This document shows, piece after piece, positions 24,801-33,050 of a stretch of 33,050 bases of DNA; within the stretch, counting starts at the first letter, position 1, and every line of letters begins with the position of its first letter. The notes beneath the pieces are model-generated. The model did no database searches. It was not told where the DNA came from and saw nothing but the letters and a program-made list of their open reading frames with translations. A program made the position numbers and the translations under genes. Source of the stretch: Intoshia linei (lineage: Eukaryota; Orthonectida; Rhopaluridae); NCBI GenBank assembly GCA_001642005.1, contig LWCA01000300.1, positions 1 to 33,050 on the forward strand. Direction: 5' to 3'.

Positions 24801-26252
24801 TTATCAATATTAATATTAGATTGATACTGAGAAGCCTATAGAGTTGCTCAACGTTGTAGCAAAATACATATCAACTGAAAATAACGAAGAAGTCGCCATT
24901 TTATCTAATGATGTTACAATTGTAACTAGTCACTTTAAGCCATTTATCTATTACAACCATTTTAAGTACTCCAAAATTAAGATTTGTATATTTGATAACA
25001 TAATTTTAGTCAAAATGGTTACAAAAGTTACTTAAATTTACTGCATCAAGAGAAATCCAATGCAATAAAAGATAAATCGAACCCTGGAATTATTAAATTT
25101 GAATATAATGCAAAATTACCCAACATCAATAACCAAACTATTTATGATTTTAATAATGGGGTGAATTTATGTTTAGAAAAAATTTTGACCAATAAAGTCA
25201 CAATTATTTTATTTTGGTCTGCCAAGTAATGCAATAATTTTATTATATAAAGTTTGTTAGTAATATATACTCACACGAATGTGTAAAATGGCTATCGAAA
25301 TGTTCGGCTGCATGTCAGAATCACAATTACATATGTATCTGTACTCCATCAAATAAAATCAAAAATGTATCTAATGCTCAGTCCTTTTTATCATCTCTCC
25401 ATGTCGTTGAGCCTATCTACACAACATTTTGTTTTGACAGTAAGTTCACTATGTAATACCTAATTTTTTTTAGAAAATAGGGCTCTATCTAAAAGTTTTG
25501 ATATTGCAGGTGTGCCAACGATACTAGTTTACAGTGAAAATAGTATGTATTTGCATTATATTATTATTTATGATTTGAAATACAGACAGATTAGTAACAA
25601 TGAAAAGTAAAAAATTATTCTCTGCCGTGTTTGACTAAACCTATATTAAATGTATTATGCAAAACTTTGTGAATAATCCATTTTTAGTTTCCAAAAAAGG
25701 AAAGAATAATTTTTAATATCAACAAGGAAAAAAAATATTTTTACAAATGTGTGCAAATTTTTACCAAATTTAAATGAAATAATCCAATAGTCTACTTTTA
25801 CGGTTTGATTAAATGAGATTCGATTTATTTTTTTCTTAGGGTCTGATTAAATTGGTTAAAATAAAACTATTTTGGCTTAAATTTTTCAATTATAATGAAT
25901 GAAAATATTTCTTTTATCCCCAAAAATGACTTGTAAAAATGTTTACTTTGTCTAAGAAAAAATTTAAAATGATATGATCCACAGATTGTGCTATGCTAAA
26001 TTTATTTAGAAATAAAATGGAAATGTCGATACTACGCACATGATTATTCAACCTTTGATTCATATATCCGATTTTTAATAAATAACGACACTATTACAGA
26101 AGAAAACCCATGGAAGATGAATAATGAAAATATAAAAATTAAAGGTAATGAAAAATGTACTTTATCATAAATTTTTAGAATGTAACCAAATACTTATTGA
26201 CGAAATCAATACAATAAACAATAGAAATAAGCGCAAACGAACGTTTAAATGA
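11223..26252 (+). CDS. giant multidomain protein: cupredoxin-like repeats, CHB_HEX_C-like module, FN3 array, thioredoxin-like end
   Basis: 49 exons chain with matching phases into one frame of about 2,959 aa, from ATG 11223 to TGA 26250-26252. The order is: a short basic N-terminus; seven cupredoxin-like repeats (about residues 40-730); a chitobiase-C-terminal-like module (731-790); about 15 FN3 domains (800-2735); a thioredoxin fold (about 2750-2940); and a basic tail KRKRTFK. There is no signal peptide or transmembrane segment, so a cytoplasmic scaffold or structural role is the likeliest inference. Most introns are 33-46 nt. The outliers (520, 379, 765, 1,855 and 467 nt) include ones with mobile insertions. 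Weak points are the exon 19/20 join (16030-16119), a GC donor at 17136 and two choices for the 3' end. I know no named family with this order. A split into two genes at the 1.86-kb intron is possible, but the phases agree across it. Confidence 0.85.
14100..14494. mobile_element. hAT-type MITE, 395 bp, with perfect 8-bp target duplication
   Basis: The left end CAGGGGTTATCAACC pairs with the complement of the right end (AACCGTTCAGAATCCCTG). GTCTATAT flanks it exactly at 14092-14099 and 14495-14502. It lies in the 765-nt intron between exons 12 and 13 of the giant gene and has no coding capacity. The CAGGGG...CAACC terminus resembles that of the element at 3312-3570. Confidence 0.9.
15881..16055 (+). 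other. chitobiase/beta-hexosaminidase C-terminal-like module (giant gene, exon 19)
   Basis: The exon reads ASPPQFLSELTGGRIVKGTE, then VYLGSKDQEANIYYTIDGSI. The 'GG...GT.V.L.s...ANIYYTiDGSiP' pattern is the signature of the small beta-sandwich often appended to glycosidases and surface proteins. The 3' edge is uncertain: stopping at 16029 gives a good GT donor but the wrong phase, whereas a donor at 16056 (GTGTTT) restores phase 2 into exon 20 (16120-16170) over a 64-nt intron. Confidence 0.65.
17303..17389. repeat. short inverted-repeat element, 87 bp
   Basis: TGGCGGCACCAA at 17303 pairs with TTGGTACCGCCA at 17378-17389 (11 of 12). It looks like a tiny MITE or foldback in the 1.86-kb intron of the giant gene. 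No target duplication is evident. Confidence 0.5.
17390..18228. other. intronic sequence, nothing supported
   Basis: Part of the 1,855-nt intron 27 of the giant gene. It contains A/T runs and AAT-rich simple sequence near 17440-17475. A 60-codon frame at 17490 is hydrophobic and low-complexity and matches nothing I know. No transposase motif is visible. Confidence 0.4.
18229..18750. mobile_element. long-terminal-inverted-repeat element with internal tandem repeats
   Basis: The arms at 18229-18283 and 18695-18750 are inverted copies of about 55 bp, nearly identical (both contain ACTGTGAAATGTACACATTC and CACGGGCAAGTCGTAGAATG). Just inside the left arm, a unit of about 30 bp (GTCGTAGAATGTACACAT..CATGGATAA) repeats about three times to about 18340. 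The interior of about 410 bp has no coding frame. Arms this long suggest a foldback or Mutator-like non-autonomous element. I cannot read a target duplication. It sits in intron 27 of the giant gene. Confidence 0.75.
18751..19138. other. intronic sequence, nothing supported
   Basis: The right part of intron 27 of the giant gene, between the inverted-repeat element and the acceptor TGTAG at 19138. AT-rich, with no feature I can support. Confidence 0.4.
25010..26252 (+). other. thioredoxin-fold C-terminal domain lacking CxxC (giant gene, exons 45-49)
   Basis: Exons: 25010-25225, 25261-25439, 25474-25542, 26010-26144, 26179-26252. After a lead-in, the frame reads KVTIILFWSANNIYSHECVK, matching the 'v.i.FWa.WC..C' strand of thioredoxins but with no CxxC. 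It continues as DKNRALSKSFDIAGVPTILV, the 'D....l....I.gvPT..vy' segment with the cis-proline loop, and then YAHDYSTFDSYIRFLI, the last helix. So the fold is supported while redox catalysis is not. The tail after residue about 2,935 ends in a basic cluster (KRKRTFK). Confidence 0.72.
25586..25638 (+). other. possible alternative terminal exon of the giant gene
   Basis: Exon 47 ends with one carried base at 25542. Two acceptors fit this phase: TACAG before 25586, giving a short tail that ends LFSAVFD and TAA at 25636-25638, and TTTAG before 26010, giving the rest of the thioredoxin fold. The second looks more natural. The first may be a genuine shorter isoform or chance. Confidence 0.35.
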
Positions 26253-26647
26253 TACATCAATTTTAATAAACTGAAATACCTTTCATATATCAATTCTATA
26301 TCTTAATACACGGTTCCTCAAAGTTGGCTTCGTGAAAAAATGTATTACACTGATGAATTATAACAAATATAATGAATAAAAACTATTCAAAAGAAAATGT
26401 TTTTTGGTCGATTAAATTAATAATGATAAACTTTTTTTAACCTATAAAAAAATAAACTAAAAATTTATTATGGTGCATTATAAAATTTTAATTAACCAAT
26501 TAATATGGATGATATTGGGACCATAATGTTAGAAATTTTAAACTATTTAACATTAAATTTTAATTGCCCTATTTATAAAATGAATGAACTAATTATAAAG
26601 AAATTTTAGAAATTATTTTATTGAGGTTTGGTAAAAAATTGAGTAAA
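26253..26647. other. convergent intergenic region
   Basis: About 395 nt between the stop codons of the giant gene (+) and the golgin (-). AT-rich, with several AATAAA-like words on both strands that may serve as polyadenylation signals. No other feature is seen. Confidence 0.4.
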
Positions 26648-28901
26648 TTACAAATCAATAACTAATTTGCTTTGGCCTAATCCAAGACGAGGTTTTCCTC
26701 CAAACCAGGACATACGCCATTTGATTGTAGAAATTAATAATTGTTCTTCATGTTTAGTCAATTTTAATAGAAATGTCATAACTTTCATTAACTTGAGCGC
26801 CTAAAAAACATTTAAAAAAATAGAAACAAAAAATTACCTCATCTTCTCTGCTCATAAAAAATTTTAATGATACATGTTTCAAGTATTCAAAGTTGTGATT
26901 CGTGTATTCATCTAGTGAGTTTATATTTTCAACTGTATTGTGTACTTTCAAAGAAGAATAGCTCATTTGAGATTTTAACTCTTCGTGAAACAATTTTTGT
27001 AATTCATTCATTTTTGTTGTTAATGAACGTATTATCTACATTAATTATGTTTAATAATATGGTTTGGAATTTTTAAGAAAAATTCAATAGCTTACAATTT
27101 CGTTTTTTGAAATTTCATCACATAGTTGTTTTTTTTCGGTTGCCCAGTCCTGTTGGCTTTTTTTTGATAATGATGTTTTTAAATTTTTTATTTCATTTAC
27201 AACTTTATCTTTTTCAGTTTTGATGGATTTTATTTCAATGAGTAAATCATCAATATGTGATTGTTTCCGTCTAATTGTAGATAAATTACTTTCGCTCATC
27301 TGTTTAGTTTTATCCCGCATTTGTTCAACTTCAGCAGATAATTGATTAATTTGTAATTTATAATTAGAATTAGCTAAATGGAAAACAATTAAAAATGTCA
27401 TTAAGTATTTAGATCAATTTTTGTTCTATAATTCAGAGTGGTCCAAACCTAGCCCATGAGCTGCAAAGTATTTTCAATAACGATAGTTTTTATAATGAAA
27501 GGAAATTGACGCATAACTTGTAACTAAACCATTTTTTTAATCTGGCACCATATAAAAAAGTTTCAGACAAACTTAATTAAAGAATCAAAATGATAAATAA
27601 AAAATGTATAGTTCACATGAGCTCAAATTTTTGGTAATGTGACCGCCACATCAATTTAGTCATTCGAATTGAAACGCTAGAAAAGAATGTATAATTATGT
27701 TTATAGAAACTATCAACTAATACAAGTAAATGGTTTTCCCTCATTTGTATATACAAAATATGGTCCTATCATACCCTGAGATATTGATTGATGACTGATG
27801 TGAGTATAACAACTTTTGAAAAATATTTCTTTCCACAATTTTTTTAACCTTTCGAAAATGTAAAGATTAATATCTATTAAAAAAATGATGGTCACCTGGT
27901 ACACATTAAATACGATGACAAATGCGCAACCATTTAACCAATTTTAACAATGAAAAAAGTAAATTACACTTTCTTAAATCTGCCAATGTTGTTTGTAAAA
28001 TATTGCAACTGGTATGATAGTGTTCTTTTTCGATGATGGTAGAATCTAAATTTTGTTGCAATTTTGAATTCTAAATATTAAATCAAATAATGATATTAGG
28101 ATAAAAAACCTTCAAATTAATGTTTTCTTTATTAGTTTCCATAATTTTAATATTTTGAAGAGTTTGAGAAATATTTTTTTTCAATTCTGATACTTGACTC
28201 TAAAAAATAATTAAGACTCATACAAAACGCAATATATACGTTTAATTTTTCATTATCATTTTTTGAAATGGTGAGTGATTTATTATTTGAGACGGATTCA
28301 CTCTTGAGAAATTCAATTTCATAATTTAACGAATTCTAGATACGATAAATACAAAATTAAAAATTATAACCAATTTTTGATCAACAATTTCACTTTTCTT
28401 TTCAGCAACATTATCCATGTGCTCTATAGTTGCTTTCATTATTTTTAAAGTTTTAGTAATTTCCTAATAATAAATAAAAAAAAATATAAAAAATAATACA
28501 TCCAATTCATTTTCAAATTTATTTTCATCACGTCTAAAAAGGCATTAAATTTTAAAATTGCAATCAGACTTAATTATATTAACATTTTTGTAAATTTCCT
28601 TCAAAAGTCTTAGCAATTTAAAAGATTCTATACGCTTTATATTTACTTCATTGTTACTAATCAAATCGTCGGATGAAGGAGATGTATTTACACAATTATC
28701 GGTATTTTGAGTAGAATTTTCATCGTTTTCTAAACCTGATGAAATGAAAATAATTATAAATTAAATACTCTTATCGGAATAATCGGTTTTAGCTGACAAA
28801 TTATGATTAAACTCATTTGGTTTTACTATTCTCTCTTTTACAGGTTTGGTTTCGATTGAATTAATTTTACTTTCAATCTGATCTTTGAGGTTTTTGAACA
28901 T
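26648..28901 (-). CDS. GRIP-domain golgin (golgin-97/golgin-245 type)
   Basis: Ten exons on the minus strand: 28901-28769, 28735-28570, 28533-28500, 28463-28371, 28335-28240, 28199-28110, 28070-27970, 27373-27096, 27035-26838, 26800-26648 (about 446 aa). GRIP golgins are coiled-coil tethers that Arl1 recruits to the trans-Golgi. The start MFKNLKDQIESKI resembles the family N-terminus (MF-x-K-L-K). The middle is heptad-rich coiled coil. The C-terminus reads NFEYLKHVSLKFFMSREDEA then LKLMKVMTFLLKL and RMSWFGG, the GRIP domain with its Arl1-contact tyrosine. It is shorter than vertebrate golgins. One join is unresolved: exon 7 leaves two bases and exon 8 needs one, across a 596-nt intron with a probable insertion. 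A missed exon is likely. Confidence 0.88.
27374..27969. other. enlarged golgin intron with a probable hAT-type insertion
   Basis: This 596-nt intron interrupts a gene whose other introns are about 34-60 nt. At 27434 the plus strand reads CAGAGTGGTCCAAACCTAGC then CCATGAGCTGCA, typical of animal hAT ends; CTATAATT precedes it. I cannot identify the other end or a matching target duplication. A 63-codon minus frame (27904-27713) is not coiled coil and matches nothing I know. Confidence 0.45.
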
Positions 28902-29528
28902 GATGTTTTAATTAAAAACAATATTAAATACATTCATTTTCAATTAATTCAATTTTTAACAATTAAACAAATAAAATCTGTTAGGATATAATTTTATTAC
29001 GAGTAACCATGTCTAGTTCTCAATTCGTTTATTTCTGTTACCCATGGTAAATAAATTAAGGTTATTTTTCTAATATCAGAAATATGTGACAAAAGCCTTA
29101 AAAAACTCAATTTTGCCATTGCCTGTCTAAAGTTTATTTTAAAAATTACAACATTTTTATTTGACACTCAAATTGAGTGACTAAATATCAGTATGATACA
29201 ATTTACCATAGAATCGTTATTGAAACTAAGTAATTCATAGTAACAGTATAAACACATTATATCAATTTATTTTGCTGAACATTGACAATTCAATACAGAA
29301 TTAGATATACACGATTATATACTAAATACTTCAAACAGTTACAATACAAGTTTAAATATAGGTATACTTATTATTTATTTAGTGTGATAAAGTCTGTTGT
29401 TGATTGGTTCTATGATATACATGTTAGCATACTGTGTGCTCATATTCTAAATATGTATAAGCAGTAAAATTGCAAATATAGTGCTTATATTAATATTATA
29501 TATTAATTTTTAATTAGAATATAATAAA
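28902..29528. promoter_or_regulatory. divergent 5' region between golgin and polybromo
   Basis: The 627 nt between the two start codons must hold both promoters. The sequence is AT-rich with no recognisable specific site. The 61-codon frame at 29282 is low-complexity and not supported as a gene. Confidence 0.4.
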
Positions 29529-32500
29529 ATGAAGAAAAAGAGAAATTCAACAGTAAATGGGCAGGTTATATTCCTATTTTATATTTATTTATTCGATAAT
29601 ATTAGGAAAAAAATTCTGATTCAGAATATAATTCTGTTAGTGAATTAAATTCGGAAATGGACGAGGTAATTAATGAAATCTTGTTTTATAATATTTTAAG
29701 GAAATGTCAAATGTAAGTGTTTCGACAAATTTAGTTACTAAAGAAAAAATTCAAAAATATGTCAAGATTCTATATGTTCTGGTTTCAACTGCTGTTGACC
29801 ACAAAGATCGTGAAATTGCAAATGCTTTTAAAATTTTACCAAACAAAGATGTAATCATTCTAGTTTTTATTATGTATACTTTGGTTAGTTTAAATTAGTA
29901 TTTCCAATCTTTGGCTACATAAATACAATACAAAAAAATATGAAATCGCTTAGGCTAAAAACCATTATTTTGTGTCATAACTGAACTAATTATGACAAAA
30001 AAACAATTTGAAGGCCCCATGTCAACAATGTGGCATATTTTTTTGAAAAAGTTGCGTATAAACGCGTTCACTAAAACTGAATACATTTTATTTTTGATCA
30101 ATCTGATGTCGAGATTGATGACTTAGTTCAGGGTGTTAAAAATATTACTACCTTATTAATTTTTAATTTTTTATGAACTGCCAGCAACACACTCAATTGC
30201 ATTTTAGCTTACTTGTTATTTTTCAAAGGCGCTTGTATATGATATAATGTATTTAAACATTTAATTAGTTAATTACGACGGGCTCCAAACCAAGCTGGTT
30301 TAGTTTAATAGCAAAGGTGATAATAAAAAACGTTGATGGATACTAATTTTCATTTTATTGCGACAATTAGTTAATATCATCTGTTTACGATTATAATGTA
30401 TATCCCTATTGGTAATGTAAATCTTATATATTTTTTATTTAGGAATGGCCGTTATACTATAAAATTATCGATAACCCTATTGATTTGAAAATTATTGGAA
30501 CGAGAATACAAAATAATGAATATACTTCTATTACGTCATTTTCAAAGGATGTTACACTGTTAATAAGGAATGCTAAAGATTTTAATGAGCCACAATCGCA
30601 AATTTACAAGGATGCAAATCGAATTAAACAATTGTTGTCTAAAAAAACAAAAGAGGTTCATTCTATAATAAGAGGAAATAATAAAATAAATGCTGTCGAT
30701 ATTGTTGCAATTATGCAAAATCATTCAAATCTAGTCAGCTTTGATCAAGTTATGGAAGGAATATTAGAATTTGAAAAAAAAATCTTTGCAATCGTAAAAA
30801 TCGACCCAGACCAAAAAGAAATTGTCCCGGAAAATGTTTCAAAGATAAATAGAAAGCGTAAAAGACCAGATAGTGGCGAATCAGATATTGATTATAAAAT
30901 GAGTAAATTGGGAGATAAACAAAGAGGTGAAAATGTTACAAATTTTTTGAATAACGGAAAAAATGATCAAATTGAAGAAATAATTAAATTTGTTAAACAA
31001 TATGTAACTCAATGTCATCACACTGTTGCTAATTTTTATCTTGTGAAAGGATCACAGCCCCCCTTAAAACCAATCTTCAAATCCATAACTCATTTGATTG
31101 ATTTAAGGATGATTGAAAATAGAATACGGGATGATAAATACTCTTCGGTTATGCATTTTTTTTCAGATATTGAACTACTTACTTCCAATGCTTTGTCCAT
31201 AAATTGGCCAAATTCAATTATTTATCAATGCACAAAATCAATGGTTCAAGATCTAGAAACTATGTTTGGATTCGAACCGAAATCTTACGAAATTTTACCA
31301 ATCAATGATGGAAATAAGTTTTCCATGGAAGAAAAAAATAGAATCACAGCTGGTAAAGTGCAAGCCAAAGAAACCGATAGTTCCGATTCTACTCTTAAAA
31401 TTCAAAGTAACGCTGATTTTCCTAACAAGGAAGCTATGCGAGAATTGTCTCTCCGTTTGGCCCGAATAGCGCACACTGTAACTTTAAATTCTTCTAAAAA
31501 CTCAATTATGTTGGCTATTTTGCACTATTTGATAAATTTTTCGGAAGATTACCCTTTGTCCAGCGATGAGGAAGATGACGATGAAGGTAAGGAAGCTATA
31601 CAAAACAATACTTTCAACAATTCTACTGTATTTTTATCAAATAAAAGATACATCTGCAGTGAGTTTTATCATCTTCCATCTAAGGAATATTATCCAAGCT
31701 ATTACGAGGTCATCAAAAGGCCTATGAGCATTAACAAAATTGAATTAAAAATATTTGATAACCAGTATGCCCATGTAAATGATTTCATTGAAGACTGTAT
31801 GCGTATGTTCAATAACGCCATGATATACAATGAGATAAATTCAACTATATATAGAGATGCAATTACTCTTGCTATTGCAACAATAATGCGAAGAGATGAA
31901 ATTTTGGGAAAAGAGAATAGTCAGTATCCAAATGTGAACCAAAAAATGCAAGAAATTATTAAGCTAATAATGAATGATCTTCTTGCTTGTGTGTATGTGA
32001 GCAATCAATCTCGAACGTCAGAAGGAACTGAATTACTTTCGGATATTTTATCTACAGTTTCTGTAAATATTTCACTTAGTAATTCTCTCAATGTTACTCC
32101 AAAGGCAGACATATCCAATTCTTCCAACATCAACATACTACCTAAAACTAATCGTGAGGTTTCATTAAAATTGATCCAAAACAATGTTGATAAAGGCCTT
32201 TACAAATATTTTTTCGTGTTTCAACAAGATTTATTGTCACTTTTGCCGGAATGCAGAAGAATTGATAATGATGGAAATTCAAAGATTTTAGAAGCTTATT
32301 TCCAATTAATCGAATTGTATATTGTTAAACGAGATGAATATTCGCGAAATGGTGATCTTTTCACATCATCTGCATTTAATTATACTATGCAAAACCTAAC
32401 TATTGATAGAGAACGGATTAAACACGAGAAACTAATATCTTTGGGTTTTGACATTAAAAAATGTCAGAAATCTGAAACAAAAGATTTAAATAAAACTTTG

Positions 32501-33050
32501 ACTCCGGAGAAATTTGAATCTGCTTATGATTCAGATGGTTATGTTATTCCAAAACTTGAAATTGTCACTTGCGAAACTGAGGATACATCAGTGCCATGTA
32601 AATTTAAATTTTTTGAACAAGTGTATAATCCAAAAGTTGGATGGATTCAAGTTGGTGATTTTGCATATTTAACGGTAAATTTGCCTACATATGGAATTAA
32701 CTATGATAACAAAAATATAAAAGATATTGTAAGAGTTGATCGCATTTGGGTTAACGTCAACGAAGAGTATTCTTTTGCTGGTATACGAATATTGAGACTA
32801 GAAAGTATCTGTGCTAATCGACCCACGAGAATGTTTTATTTTAATGAAGTCATACCATCGAATATTGAAGTTGTCTGTAGAGTTGATAATATTCAGAAAC
32901 TTTGTTCTGTTTTACATATTGAAGACTTTTGTCACATGTCAGCAATTGGGTTTGAATTTAATGATAGGTACATTTATTGCATGAAATATCAAGAAGCTGA
33001 GAAAGTTACTAGGAAAATGCTTAAATCCATTAAAGCCCCCAAAAAAAGTA
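29529..33050 (+). CDS. PBRM1: polybromo, PBAF chromatin-remodelling subunit (partial, runs off the right edge)
   Basis: Exons 29529-29564, 29606-29665, 29701-29850 and 30443 to the window end give at least 951 aa with no stop. Polybromo targets the PBAF (SWI/SNF) remodeller to acetylated histones. Bromodomain 1 spans the 592-nt intron (YYKIIDNPIDL; NAKDFN, about residues 50-150). Bromodomain 2 is diverged (IFKSITHLIDL; NALSIN, about 257-360). Bromodomain 3 is clearest (YYPSYYEVIKRPMSI; NNAMIYN, about 410-540). A fourth is degenerate (AYFQLIELYIVKRDEYSR, about 583-735). A BAH domain then starts (VGDFAYL; IVRVDRIWVN; RMFYFNEVIPS; about 815 onward) and is cut by the edge. Vertebrate PBRM1 has six bromodomains before its BAH pair, so this one is shortened. 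The acidic stretch SSDEEDDDEG lies before bromodomain 3. Confidence 0.93.
29851..30442. other. long polybromo intron 3
   Basis: 592 nt inside bromodomain 1, against about 35-41 nt for the other introns of this gene. Phase is 0 on both sides. By analogy with other long introns here an insertion is likely, but I cannot identify terminal repeats or a coding remnant. Confidence 0.45.

Larger units (their letters stand above)
16120..25009 (+). other. array of about 15 fibronectin type III domains (giant gene, exons 20-44)
   Basis: Exons: 16120-16170, 16208-16262, 16301-16429, 16466-16618, 16655-16813, 16852-16942, 16986-17135, 17180-17283, 19139-19299, 19336-19724, 19760-19961, 20042-20153, 20193-22220, 22261-22336, 22411-22615, 22659-22866, 22901-22980, 23203-23640, 23682-23862, 23917-24102, 24137-24265, 24304-24458, 24493-24605, 24639-24778, 24820-24965. 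Clear FN3 marks are the strand-B tryptophan (GIKISWTTP, TVYITWNI, SVKVCWNSP, TIKIEWNK, SITIEWQKP, IILNWVEP) and later 'L...Y...V' strands. The 2,028-nt exon 32 alone holds five. Some domains are degenerate. A Ser/Lys-rich linker without FN3 character occupies most of exon 37 (about 23290-23620). Confidence 0.8.

Noticed and set aside
27713-27904. 63-codon minus-strand frame in the golgin intron
   Set aside because: It lacks heptad character and recognisable motifs, and the required splice phases do not fit.
29282-29467. 61-codon frame upstream of polybromo
   Set aside because: Tyr/Arg-rich low-complexity reading of AT-rich sequence in a divergent promoter region.
1-33050. tRNA or rRNA genes, CRISPR arrays, bacterial operons
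   Set aside because: I saw no A/B-box pairs of a tRNA, no rRNA-like conserved stretches and no spaced repeats of CRISPR type; all genes are intron-containing.

Overview
This is an AT-rich nuclear segment from an animal with a compact genome. There is no sign of bacterial organisation. The genes are polybromo, a GRIP-domain golgin, an NF-YB histone-fold subunit and a light-chain amino-acid transporter. They are cut by many GT-AG mini-introns of about 33-46 nt, and exon frames join cleanly across almost all of them. The gene set plus mini-introns suggests a reduced or parasitic metazoan (an orthonectid- or dicyemid-like animal is one guess). That is inference; no species marker is visible.

Layout from left to right. 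39-about 1698 (-): an unrecognised multi-exon gene, cut or ending near the left edge. 2274-about 3085 (+): a broken duplicate of the last four exons of the transporter. 3312-3570: a 259-bp hAT-type MITE with a perfect 8-bp target duplication. 3986-9190 (+): a complete ten-exon SLC7/LAT-type transporter of 491 aa. Its third exon is separated by a 2.7-kb intron holding an internally deleted hAT transposon. 10282-10914 (+): a complete six-exon NF-YB of 141 aa. 11223-26252 (+): one very large gene, modelled here as 49 exons and about 2,959 aa. It has seven cupredoxin-like repeats, a chitobiase/hexosaminidase C-terminal-like module, about 15 fibronectin type III domains, and a thioredoxin-fold C-terminus without the CxxC site. 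26648-28901 (-): a GRIP-domain golgin. 29529-beyond 33050 (+): polybromo, with bromodomains and the start of a BAH domain, divergent from the golgin.

The genes do not form one pathway. They are housekeeping or structural animal genes packed closely together. What stands out is the giant multi-fold protein, whose domain combination I do not recognise as a named family. The second theme is a cluster of hAT-related elements. Most of the introns that are far longer than the mini-intron norm contain a recognisable or suspected mobile insertion.
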